NCBI GenBank assembly: GCA_021324655.1
Contig: JAJPIP010000017.1
Location: 1 to 64,000, forward strand
Source of the DNA: Pseudomonadota bacterium
Lineage (GTDB): Bacteria; Chloroflexota; UBA5177
Length of the DNA stretch: 64,000 nucleotides
Direction of reading: 5' to 3'
Shown here: positions 49,245-57,604 of the stretch, one piece after another
How positions within the stretch are numbered: position 1 is the stretch's first letter
How the letters are laid out: each line of letters opens with the position of its first letter
Program-made: the position numbers and the translations under genes
The notes under the pieces: generated by a model
Told to the model about the DNA's origin: nothing
Database searches by the model: none
Seen by the model: only the letters and a program-made list of their open reading frames with translations

Positions 49245-50840
49245 TTACGCGCGCGGCCCGGCGGCAGTCACGCTCTCCGGCACCTGATCGGCAAAGTTCT
49301 TGCTGAAGTTCTCGCGGAACATGCCGGCGAGCTTGGCCGCTTGCCGGTCATACGCCGCAGGGTCATCCCACGTCTCCCTGGGATGGAGGATCTCGCCCGG
49401 AACGCCCGGGACGTGCTCCGGAACCGAGAGGCCGAAATGCTCGTCCCGGTACGTCGGGACGTTCTGCAAGGAACCGTCCAGCGCGGCACGCACCATGGCC
49501 CGCGTCGCGGCAATATCGATGCGCCGTCCTTCGCCGTACGGTCCCCCTGTCCACCCTGTATTGATCAGCCACACGGTGCTGCGGTAGCGGCGCAGTCGCT
49601 CGCCGAGCATGGATGAATAGGTGACGGGCGGAAGGGGCAGGAAGGGTGCGGCAAAGCAGGTGCTGAAATTGGGCTGGGGCTCCGTCACGCCCTTTTCCGT
49701 TCCCGCCACTTTCGCTGTGTAGCCGGAGAGGAAGTAGTACCGCGCTTGATCGTCGTTGAGACGGGCAATTGGCGGCAAGACGCCGAAGGCATCTGCCGTC
49801 AAGAAGACGATGTTGTCCGGATGGGGCGCGACGCCGCGCGGCTCGACCCGCGGGATGAAGGAGAGCGGGAAGGCGGCACGCGTATTCTCCGTCAACTCGG
49901 CGCTGTCCAGGTCGAGCTGACGCGTCACCGGATCGACGGCGACATTCTCCAGGACGGTACCGAAGCGGTGCACCGCGGCCCAGATGAGCGGCTCGGCATC
50001 GGGAGAGATACGGATCGTCTTGGCGTATGATCCTCCCTCGAAGTTGAAGATGCCGTCCTCGCTCCAACCATGCTCGTCATCGCCCACCAGAATGCGCTCG
50101 GGATCGGTCGAGAGGGTGGTCTTGCCGGTGCCGGAGAGGCCGAAGAAGAGGGCGACATCACCCCGCGGGCCGTAGTTGGCCGAGCAGTGCATGGAGAGGA
50201 CGCCCTGCTTCGGTAGCAGGTAATTGAGGACGGTAAAGATGGACTTCTTGATCTCACCGGCATAGCTGGTACCGCCGATGAGGACGAGCCGCTCCTCGAA
50301 GTTGAGGATGATGAAGGTCTCGGAGCGGGTTCCGTCGATAGCGGGGTCGGCCTTGAAACCGGGCATGTCGATGACGGTGAACTGCGGATCCTGACCGGTG
50401 TCGACGCCCTCGGGCGCGCCGATGAACATGTTGCGCGAGAACAGACTGTGATACGCGGTCTCGGTGATGACCCGGATGGGGAGCCGGTAGCGTGGGTCGG
50501 CGACGGCGTACGGGTTCTGGACGTACAGATCCTTGCCCTGCAGATACTGGCGCACGCGCCGGTAGAGGCGGTCGAACCGATCCGGATCAAAGGGCTGGTT
50601 GACGCTTCCCCACCAGATGTCATTTTCGCTCTGGGGGTCGCGCACGACGTACTTGTCCCGGGGAGAACGGCCGGTATGCTGGCCCGTCTCGAAATTGATC
50701 GGTCCGTCCTGGGCGATCAGCCCCTCTCCACGGCGGACGGCATGCTCGTACAGCGTCGGGACCGGCAGGTTCCAGTACACCCGCCCTGGATTCTCAATGC
50801 CATGCCTCTCAAGCCCATGCGGAGTACGAAGCTGTACCAT
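49245..50840 (-). CDS. pckA: Phosphoenolpyruvate carboxykinase (ATP)
   Basis: A 531-residue ATP-type PEP carboxykinase making phosphoenolpyruvate from oxaloacetate, the first step of gluconeogenesis. It has the P-loop [13 protein letters not shown] (GxSGTGKT at 234-241), the substrate Arg in [11 protein letters not shown], the metal/substrate [17 protein letters not shown] and [10 protein letters not shown]-like kinase-1 region, and [13 protein letters not shown] 50840 follows GGAGGAATC; the longer frame from 50876 is not needed. Single-gene unit. Confidence 0.95.
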   Translation of the reverse strand: MVQLRTPHGLERHGIENPGRVYWNLPVPTLYEHAVRRGEGLIAQDGPINFETGQHTGRSPRDKYVVRDPQSENDIWWGSVNQPFDPDRFDRLYRRVRQYLQGKDLYVQNPYAVADPRYRLPIRVITETAYHSLFSRNMFIGAPEGVDTGQDPQFTVIDMPGFKADPAIDGTRSETFIILNFEERLVLIGGTSYAGEIKKSIFTVLNYLLPKQGVLSMHCSANYGPRGDVALFFGLSGTGKTTLSTDPERILVGDDEHGWSEDGIFNFEGGSYAKTIRISPDAEPLIWAAVHRFGTVLENVAVDPVTRQLDLDSAELTENTRAAFPLSFIPRVEPRGVAPHPDNIVFLTADAFGVLPPIARLNDDQARYYFLSGYTAKVAGTEKGVTEPQPNFSTCFAAPFLPLPPVTYSSMLGERLRRYRSTVWLINTGWTGGPYGEGRRIDIAATRAMVRAALDGSLQNVPTYRDEHFGLSVPEHVPGVPGEILHPRETWDDPAAYDRQAAKLAGMFRENFSKNFADQVPESVTAAGPRA

Positions 50841-50927
50841 ACCGATTCCTCCCGACGTGCCATTCGGCACCCTCATATTGCCATAGAGAATTACCGGAAA
50901 TAGTCCCGGCAGCGCGGACCAGTCCCC

Positions 50928-51419
50928 TTAGCGGTAATTGACGAACTGTAGCGGGAGGTCGTAATCCTGCGCGCGAACGATCTGCTGCACCCGCTGGAGC
51001 TCGTCCCGGCTCTTGCCACTCACCCGCACCGCGTCTCCTTGAATCTGCGCTTTGGCCTTGGGCGCCTGATCGCGGATCAGTTTCACGACCGAGCGCGCCA
51101 GTTCGGGCGATAGACCATGCTTGAGGGTGATCCGTTGCCGCACAGTTCCACCCGACGCCGCCTCGAGCGAACCGAAACTGAGAATCTTGAGATCGAGCCC
51201 GCGCCGGACCATCTTCGACTCGAGGACATCGACGATCGAGCGCAGCGTCATATCAGACGGCGCCTCAACGGTCAGCACATCCTTGTCCAGAGTGATGTGT
51301 GATCCGCTGTCCTTCAGATCGTAGCGCTGCCGCATCTCGCGCTGTGTCTGATCGATGGCATTGACCATCTCCTGATGGTCGTACTCAGACACGATGTCGA
51401 ATGAGTTATCGCCTGCCAT
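50928..51419 (-). CDS. yajQ: YajQ-family nucleotide-binding protein
   Basis: A 163-residue YajQ (DUF520) protein: MAGDNSFDIVSEYDHQEMVNAIDQ at the start, RYDLKDSG, and LPLQFVNYR at the end are all family signatures. Xanthomonas YajQ homologues bind cyclic di-GMP, and a GGDEF protein lies further along this window, but a link is only suggestion. Length is normal. Confidence 0.92.
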   Translation of the reverse strand: MAGDNSFDIVSEYDHQEMVNAIDQTQREMRQRYDLKDSGSHITLDKDVLTVEAPSDMTLRSIVDVLESKMVRRGLDLKILSFGSLEAASGGTVRQRITLKHGLSPELARSVVKLIRDQAPKAKAQIQGDAVRVSGKSRDELQRVQQIVRAQDYDLPLQFVNYR

Positions 51420-51518
51420 GGCCCATTATGCCGTTCGCACATAGGGGAACCGGCGTGCCGCGGCACACTCTGTGCTGCGACAGAAAGTGGGTGCTTAAAT
51501 TGCCGCTAGGAGGCACGG

Positions 51519-51848
51519 ATGACTTCACGCGAGGCGATGCTGGAGATTGCACGGAGGTTGGAGGAAGAACTCGCCGGCCATCCGCTCGACAATCACCGCC
51601 TTCGCGAGATCGAGACCATCGTACGGTTGCTTATTCCTCATCTCACGCGTGCCGTCGTCGGCGCGCTCCAGAGGGATGGAGAAACGCCGGATCTCCATGC
51701 GGCCCGCGCCGCCTTACAGGCAGCACGCGATCAATTGGGCTGGACCGCGCGCCGGCCCGAGGCTGACACCACGCACTACGTGCAGAGTCGTCTACTGCAG
51801 ACGGTACGCCTGGCCTGCCGCGGTCTCGAGGTGCTCCACGTGACCTAG
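51519..51848 (+). CDS. Small helical protein of unknown function
   Basis: A 109-residue acidic, fully helical protein (MTSREAMLEIARRLEEELAG...). ATG 51519 follows CTAGGAGGCACGG, an excellent ribosome-binding site. The heptad-like spacing of Leu in LREIETIVRLLIPHLTRAVVGAL suggests a coiled-coil or helical bundle. The stop overlaps the convergent receiver gene by 4 bp. No family recognised. Confidence 0.65.
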   Translation: MTSREAMLEIARRLEEELAGHPLDNHRLREIETIVRLLIPHLTRAVVGALQRDGETPDLHAARAALQAARDQLGWTARRPEADTTHYVQSRLLQTVRLACRGLEVLHVT

Positions 51849-52261
51849 CCGCGCCGATAATCGTTGTTGACCGTGTGCGGCGGGTCTCCATTCAGTCCCA
51901 GCCTGTGTTGGATCATTGTCAAGAGATCATCAATATCGAAAGGCTTGACCAGATAGTGGATGCCGTGCACGCCCATCCATCCTGCCCGTTGCCGCAGATC
52001 ATCGACCGCGGCCGAGCAGACAATCACCGGCACCTGCCGCAGGGCGGGTTCCGCGTCCAACCGCTTGAGGATGTGCCATCCGCTCTCGCGCGTCCGCATT
52101 CGGACGTCGAGGATGATCAGATCCGGCTTTGCTTCCGCCACGCAGCGCACCGCATCATCCTCCTCCGAGCAGACAGTCACGTGCCAGCCGTGCTCGCTGA
52201 GCAGCTCAGACACCAGAGAGGTAAAGTCGCGGTCGTCGTCGATCAGGACGATAGTGGGCAT
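51845..52261 (-). CDS. Single-domain response regulator
   Basis: A 138-residue receiver: acidic residues in LIDDDRD (D8-D10), phospho-acceptor D52 (LIILDVRMR), S83 and K106 (YLVKPFD). No output domain follows the receiver. It is the second such protein in the window and is not beside a kinase. ATG 52261 has no strong ribosome-binding site. It may serve as a phosphate sink or protein partner. Confidence 0.9.
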   Translation of the reverse strand: MPTIVLIDDDRDFTSLVSELLSEHGWHVTVCSEEDDAVRCVAEAKPDLIILDVRMRTRESGWHILKRLDAEPALRQVPVIVCSAAVDDLRQRAGWMGVHGIHYLVKPFDIDDLLTMIQHRLGLNGDPPHTVNNDYRRG

Positions 52262-52389
52262 CGCGACAGTGCATCGCTTTCAATGCGTGGTTGGCGCCAG
52301 TATGACACAGACGTAGCGTATTGGCGAGAGGGAGACGAAACGGCGGCGCTGCCACGGGGACGACTCTCTGTGATTTGGGCTCTTCCCCG

Positions 52390-53748
52390 TCAAAGGATGG
52401 TGTACAGCAGACCGGCGGCGGCCGCCGTCATGATGAGCGTCGTGGCCCACAGCACGACGTTCAGTCCCAGTCCGTTCGTGTACTCTCCCATCACGTCTTT
52501 CCGGTTGGCCACCAGGATGAGCAAGACGAGGAGCGGCGGCGTAATGAAGCCGTTGACCGCCGCCGAGATCACGAGGGCGTAGAGAGGACTGATGCCGAGG
52601 AAGTTGATACCGAGGCCAACTAGAGTGGCGACGGTCAGGACGCCATAGAAACGCCTGGCTTTGTCGGGAGCCTGGTTGAGACCGCGGCCCCACCCGAACA
52701 AGGAGGCGGTGGCGTCGGCAATGGATCCGGTTAGTGCGGGCACCGCCAGAATCCCGGCTCCCAGCATGCCGATGGCCCACATGATGGTTGCTCCGGAACC
52801 CAGCAGCGGCCGCAATGCCTCGGCTGCCTGGACGGCCGTCGTGATGTGGTGCTTGCCGTGCGTGAACAGCGTTTCGGCGCTGGACACTTCGATGAAGAAG
52901 ATGATGATGTTCGAGAAGATCATCCCGACGTTCGTGTCCCAGGCCGTCTCTTTGAGTTGCCGCGGATTGACTTTCATGCGCAGATACTTGCCGAGCCGGA
53001 CGTCCTGGGCGACGCGGCTGGTGGTCACCACGGTATCGGGTGCGCGGTTGTCGTCATCCTCCAGGTCCGCCTGCCAGAACATCAGATAAGGGGAGACGTT
53101 GCCTCCCAACGTGGTGACCAGCAACGTCAGGAACGCCCTGCTCAGACCGATCTGCGGCACCAAGGTCCCGTGGATGATCGCTCCCACGTTCGGCCTGGCT
53201 ATGAAGGAGGTCACGACGTAGCCGAGGAGGGCCAGGGTGAGCCACTTGAAGGTGTTCTCGATGACATGGAAGTTCCCAAAAACGAGGAACAGCAGAATGA
53301 GCAGGGCGATGGGCACGACCAGAATCTTGACGGAGAGGGGAACGAACATCCCGATCGCGGCGCCCATGGCCCCGATGTCCGCGCCCGCGTTGATGACGTT
53401 GGCGACGATCAGGCCCAGCACGGCGGCATAGACGAGCGGCTGAGGATACTGCTCCTTGAGAATCGCGGCGAGACCCTGCTGCCGGACAATTGCGACCTTG
53501 GAGGCCATGTACTGGACGGAAGCCAGCATGGGCAGCGTCAGAAGGGTGGTCCAGAGCAGCCCGTACCCGGCTTGCGCGCCCGCCTGGGCATAGGTGGCAA
53601 TCCCGGTCGGGCAGTCGTCCGCTGCGCCGGAGATGAGTCCGGGACCGAGGATAGACAGAAGTCGCGCCGCCGGCCGGCGGTGGACCGGTTCCGGCTCGGG
53701 AGCAGACACGGCTCTCGAGTCGTCAGGCGGCGACTGCGGCACATGCAT
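52390..53748 (-). CDS. Nramp-family divalent-metal transporter with non-canonical metal site
   Basis: A 452-residue, about 11-helix Nramp protein. The helix-1 DPGN metal motif reads SGAADDCPTGIAT, and the helix-6 region reads NVSPYLMFWQAD in place of the usual APHN block with Met. This matches the divergent group sometimes linked to magnesium or aluminium rather than manganese. ATG 53748 (MHVPQSP) is used; an upstream Cys-rich in-frame stretch looks non-native. Two palindromes lie 37-73 bp upstream. It is divergent from the VWA gene. Confidence 0.85.
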   Translation of the reverse strand: MHVPQSPPDDSRAVSAPEPEPVHRRPAARLLSILGPGLISGAADDCPTGIATYAQAGAQAGYGLLWTTLLTLPMLASVQYMASKVAIVRQQGLAAILKEQYPQPLVYAAVLGLIVANVINAGADIGAMGAAIGMFVPLSVKILVVPIALLILLFLVFGNFHVIENTFKWLTLALLGYVVTSFIARPNVGAIIHGTLVPQIGLSRAFLTLLVTTLGGNVSPYLMFWQADLEDDDNRAPDTVVTTSRVAQDVRLGKYLRMKVNPRQLKETAWDTNVGMIFSNIIIFFIEVSSAETLFTHGKHHITTAVQAAEALRPLLGSGATIMWAIGMLGAGILAVPALTGSIADATASLFGWGRGLNQAPDKARRFYGVLTVATLVGLGINFLGISPLYALVISAAVNGFITPPLLVLLILVANRKDVMGEYTNGLGLNVVLWATTLIMTAAAAGLLYTIL

Positions 53749-53784
53749 CGTGCAAAGCAACCCTGACCTGTAACGTTGTCGGCC

Positions 53785-53821
53785 TTCATGCAGACCGCAT
53801 GAACATTGCATCTCGATGCAA
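53785..53821. promoter_or_regulatory. Paired palindromes upstream of the Nramp gene
   Basis: TTCATGC-AGACC-GCATGAA (53785-53803, perfect 7-bp arms) and TTGCAT-CTCG-ATGCAA (53806-53821, perfect 6-bp arms) lie side by side in the divergent promoter region. Spacing centre to centre is about 19-20 bp, nearly two helical turns, as for paired dimer sites. The likely role is metal-responsive control, by analogy with MntR or Fur sites. Confidence 0.5.
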
Positions 53822-53919
53822 ATTCCAGACCAGAAGAACGCCGGCCGCTCCAGGAGAACCGTAGCCGCGAGGTCGCGACCCTGCTAGGCTTGGGCAGAGA
53901 CCTCCGCAAGGCGAACCAC

Positions 53920-56193
53920 ATGGCGCTTTACCGCTACTCATCCTGGGACGGCAGCCAGGAGATTCCGGATTTCACCGCCGACGATCTACTCGAATCCATG
54001 GCGGATGACTTGCTGCGTGGCGGTGATCCGCAACGTGCCCTGCAGCGGTTGTTGCGCCGCGGCTTCCAACTCCCCGACGGTCGCCGCTTCGAGGGTCTAC
54101 ACCGCCTGACGCAGGAGATGCGTCGCTACCGGCAGGATGCGCTTTCCCGCTACGACCCGAACGGGGTGATGGATCGCGTGCGCGAGCAACTGGAGAACAT
54201 CCTCCGCCTGGAGCGTGATGAGATCGAGCGGCGCGGTGAACCGAGCGGGCTGGACCGCCCGGGAGCGGCCGACAGCGGCAGTCGTCCCGACGGAGAATCG
54301 CCGCGTGGTGATGCCGGCGACGAGCAGGCGGACGAGATGGGCCGCCCGGAGCCGCGGCAGACAGACGGCGGCCAGCAAGTGGAGGGTCAATCCGGCCCCT
54401 CGGAGGCTTCCGGCGACTCTTCCGGCGGTCAGATGTCGCCATCAGCCGAGTCGCCGTCCGGCGCGGCGAGTGAGGGTGACGGGGCTGGGATGTCCGGCAG
54501 CGGACAGTCGGGTGGCGCGAGCAGCGCGCCCGATGAGCAACAGTTCCGTGACATGCTCCGGCGCATGTTGGAGCGCAAGGAGCAGTATCTCGACAGTCTG
54601 CCCCGTGACAATGCGGGGCGGATCCACGGCTTGCGCGAGTACGATTTCCTCTCCCCGGAAGCTCGCGAGGAGTTCGAGCGCCTGGTTGGGGGCATGCAGC
54701 GCGAGCTGATGGAGCAATACTTCCAGGGCCTGAAGCAGGGAATCGGCAGCCTCACACCGGAGCAGATGGATGCCATCCGTCAGATGGTGCGCGACCTCAA
54801 CGAGATGATGGAAGCGGCCGCGGCCGGTGACATGAACGCGTTCGATCGTTTCATGGAGCAGTACCGCGACTACTTCCCGCCGGGTATCGAGAGCCTGGAC
54901 GATTTGCTGCAGCACCTGCAGCGACAGGCGTCCGCCATGCAGTCCCTGCTGGACAGCATGGATCCGGAACAGCGCGCCGAGCTGCAGGCGATGATGGATG
55001 AGCTGTTGCGCGATGACCGCTTGCGCCTCGATCTCGCGCGGCTTGGCGCGAACCTGGCACAGATGGGATATGCTCCGAACCCAACCGCGTATCCTTTCCG
55101 TGGCAGCGAGTCCCCGGGTTTCGGGCAGTCGCTGGAGATGATGCGCCGTCTCCAGGCCATGGAAGATCTGGAGAACGCCCTGCGCGGCGGTGACCCGCTC
55201 GACGCACTCTCCCAGGCTGGGCAGCAGGATGCGTCCGGCCTCTTCGGACCACAGTTGGGCGGACAGATCGAGGCGGTCAAAGACATGGCCCAGGCGCTCC
55301 TCGAGGCCGGGTACCTCCAGCGCGATGGCGATGCGCTCACTCTGACGGCGCGGGCCATTCGCAAGCTGGGTGATGCCTCGCTGCGCGAAATCTTTCAGCG
55401 TCTCCGCGCCGACCGTCAGGGTGGGCATACGACGCCGCGTAAAGGCATGGGCGGGGATCTGACGCAAGAGAGCCGGCCCTACCAGTTCGGCGACTCCTTC
55501 CAGGTCGACATCAAGGCGACGGTGATGAACGGTGTCTCCCGTGTCGGGCCCGGCTCTCCGGTGCATCTCCACGCTGACGACTTTGCCATCTACGAGACGG
55601 AGCGGTCCGTGCAGCATGCCACCGTACTGGCTCTGGACATGTCCCACTCCATGTACCTTTCAGGGCTCTTCCTCGAGGCCAAGAAAACGGCTCTGGCGCT
55701 CGACAGTCTGATTCGCGGACAGTTCCCGCGGGACGCTCTCTACCTCATCGGTTTCGCCGATGTGGCATTCGAGATGACGCAGGACCAGTTGCCAGGGCTG
55801 CAGGAAAACGACTACGTGCAGGGCACGAACTACGAGATGGCGCTCTCGCTGGCCCGGCGTCTGCTGGCCCGTCATCGTGGCGGCAACCGCCAGATCCTCT
55901 TCGTGACCGATGGTGAGCCAACTGCCTGTACACTGCCCAGCGGCGCCGTCTTCTTCAACTGGCCGCCCCATCCCTTTGTCCTGGAGTCGGCGCTCTCCGA
56001 GGCCGCCCAGTGCGCTCGCGACGGCATCACCATCAATACCTTCCTGCTCGATCCGTCGCCGCGCCTCATCGCCTTCGGCGAAGAGTTCACCGCGATAAAC
56101 CGCGGCCGCATGTTCCTGACCGGGCCGTATCATCTGGGTGATCAGGTGGTGCTGGACTATCTGCAGGGACGGTCCGTCAAAAAACTGCGCTGA
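53920..56193 (+). CDS. VWA-domain protein
   Basis: A 757-residue protein with a C-terminal von Willebrand A domain (about 560-757). The MIDAS metal site reads LDMSHSMYLSG with D573, S575 and S577; later Thr/Asp elements include VQGTNYEMALS and LFVTDGEPTACTLPSG. Residues 105-225 are a disordered Glu/Ser/Gly-rich linker, and the rest is helical. Such proteins normally pair with a MoxR-type AAA ATPase, but none is next to it. ATG 53920 (MALYRYSSWDG) is used. Coupled to two small genes downstream. Confidence 0.82.
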   Translation: MALYRYSSWDGSQEIPDFTADDLLESMADDLLRGGDPQRALQRLLRRGFQLPDGRRFEGLHRLTQEMRRYRQDALSRYDPNGVMDRVREQLENILRLERDEIERRGEPSGLDRPGAADSGSRPDGESPRGDAGDEQADEMGRPEPRQTDGGQQVEGQSGPSEASGDSSGGQMSPSAESPSGAASEGDGAGMSGSGQSGGASSAPDEQQFRDMLRRMLERKEQYLDSLPRDNAGRIHGLREYDFLSPEAREEFERLVGGMQRELMEQYFQGLKQGIGSLTPEQMDAIRQMVRDLNEMMEAAAAGDMNAFDRFMEQYRDYFPPGIESLDDLLQHLQRQASAMQSLLDSMDPEQRAELQAMMDELLRDDRLRLDLARLGANLAQMGYAPNPTAYPFRGSESPGFGQSLEMMRRLQAMEDLENALRGGDPLDALSQAGQQDASGLFGPQLGGQIEAVKDMAQALLEAGYLQRDGDALTLTARAIRKLGDASLREIFQRLRADRQGGHTTPRKGMGGDLTQESRPYQFGDSFQVDIKATVMNGVSRVGPGSPVHLHADDFAIYETERSVQHATVLALDMSHSMYLSGLFLEAKKTALALDSLIRGQFPRDALYLIGFADVAFEMTQDQLPGLQENDYVQGTNYEMALSLARRLLARHRGGNRQILFVTDGEPTACTLPSGAVFFNWPPHPFVLESALSEAAQCARDGITINTFLLDPSPRLIAFGEEFTAINRGRMFLTGPYHLGDQVVLDYLQGRSVKKLR

Positions 56194-56201
56194 GGCGTGA
56201 G

Positions 56202-56606
56202 ATGGATGAACTCAAGCCGCGCATGCCCATTCGCCGTTTCGATGTCTTCGCCGATTACCACCGCGTCCAGAACGAAGAGCGGGGCATGCCGGAGAACCTG
56301 GCGAAGGGCCGTGCCGTCTGGGCAGCCAAGGTGGTGGCAGGACGCCGCTATGGCGGTGTGCCGTCCACCGGTCCGCACGCCGGCAAACTCGGCGGACGCG
56401 CCGCGGCGGAGCCGGAGGAGGATAACGAATTTCGCAGCATCGGCGGCGTGCCGCAGACCGACCAGACCTTTGACCGCGAGATTATCGATCGCATGGGGCC
56501 CGAGTTTTATCGGCAGGTCTTTCACCCGGCGATCGCGGAGGCGGCACGCAACGGCAAGCGGTACGAGGATATTCGCGACGAGATTCGGGCGCCATGGAAG
56601 AGGTGA
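56202..56606 (+). CDS. Conserved-looking small protein after the VWA gene
   Basis: A 134-residue charged protein (MDELKPRMPIRRFDVFADYHRVQNEERG), starting 8 bp after the VWA stop. Middle is Gly/Ala-rich (GGVPSTGPHAGKLGGRAAAEPEEDN), ends DEIRAPWKR. The position suggests it works with the VWA protein. No family recognised. The end overlaps an in-frame alternative start of the next gene. Confidence 0.6.
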   Translation: MDELKPRMPIRRFDVFADYHRVQNEERGMPENLAKGRAVWAAKVVAGRRYGGVPSTGPHAGKLGGRAAAEPEEDNEFRSIGGVPQTDQTFDREIIDRMGPEFYRQVFHPAIAEAARNGKRYEDIRDEIRAPWKR

Positions 56607-56611
56607 ACGCT

Positions 56612-57529
56612 ATGACAACTGCTGCCAGTATTCATCCCCAAACCGAGGTCGGCCTGCTCGCGCTCAGCGTGGCCGATCTCGATAGGTCCATTGACTTCTA
56701 CACGGGTGTCATTGGCCTGCAGGTGCTGGAACGCGACGAGGACGAAGCGGTCCTGGGAGCGGGCGGGCGCCCACTGCTCGTACTGGAAGAGAGATCGGGC
56801 GCCGGGGCCTGGCCGCGTGGAGGGCAGTCGTACACCGGGCTCTATCACTTCGCCCTTCTGCTCCCGACACGCGCGGATCTTGGCCGCTGGGTCGATCACT
56901 ATATCCAATTGGGGCTGCCGCTTGGTCAGGGGGATCACCTGGTCAGTGAGGCGCTCTACCTGGAAGATCCCGACGGCCACGGGATTGAGATCTACCGCGA
57001 TCGGCCGCGCTCGGAATGGACGTGGGAGAACGGCCGCGTCCGCATGGCAGCGGACCCCGTGGACATCCGCGGGATGATCGCCGAAGCGCGGGCGGAAGGG
57101 CGTCCGTTCGAGGGGTTGCCGGCCGGAACCAAGCTGGGACACATGCACCTGCAGGTGGGAGACATCGGCGACGCGGAGCGCTTCTATCACGACATCTTGG
57201 GCTTTGATGTGGTGGCGCGGATGCCCTCGGCGCTCTTCATCTCGGCCGGCGGGTATCACCATCACATCGGCGCCAATACCTGGCACAGCCGCGGGGCAGG
57301 TTCGGCCCCGGATGGGTCTGTCAATCTGCGCTTCTACACCATCGTGCTCCCGTCCGAAGAGGCACGCCGCGCGGTGCTGGATCGGGTCGAAGCGGCCGGC
57401 ATTCCCACGCGCCGCATTGGGGAGGCGGTGGCGGTGGATGACCCATGGGGCAACACCATCGTCTTCGAAGTCGGGGGCGCCGCCTCCGGTTCGGAGGCCC
57501 GCTCTCTTCACCGCGCGCTCTCCGGCTAG
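56612..57529 (+). CDS. VOC-family dioxygenase-like protein (two VOC domains)
   Basis: A 305-residue protein with two vicinal-oxygen-chelate domains: first about 10-130 (GLLALSVADLDRSIDFYTGVIGLQV, ... YLEDPDGHGIEIYRDRP) and second about 165-295 (LGHMHLQVGDIGDAERFYHDILGFDV, DDPWGNTIVFE). His and Glu at the usual metal positions are present, as in CatE-type extradiol dioxygenases. ATG 56612 behind GAGGTG is preferred over ATG 56594. Substrate unknown. Confidence 0.85.
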   Translation: MTTAASIHPQTEVGLLALSVADLDRSIDFYTGVIGLQVLERDEDEAVLGAGGRPLLVLEERSGAGAWPRGGQSYTGLYHFALLLPTRADLGRWVDHYIQLGLPLGQGDHLVSEALYLEDPDGHGIEIYRDRPRSEWTWENGRVRMAADPVDIRGMIAEARAEGRPFEGLPAGTKLGHMHLQVGDIGDAERFYHDILGFDVVARMPSALFISAGGYHHHIGANTWHSRGAGSAPDGSVNLRFYTIVLPSEEARRAVLDRVEAAGIPTRRIGEAVAVDDPWGNTIVFEVGGAASGSEARSLHRALSG

Positions 57530-57604
57530 ATCAGGACCAAAATCCTCTGGGCCGGGGGACTGTCGCTCGTTGCGGACCCGATTGCCGTCGGGTTAGATGG
57601 CAGA

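Noticed and set aside
53806-53919. Longer N-terminus for the VWA protein
   Set aside because: Begins within a palindrome region in the divergent promoter; the ATG at 53920 gives a more natural start.
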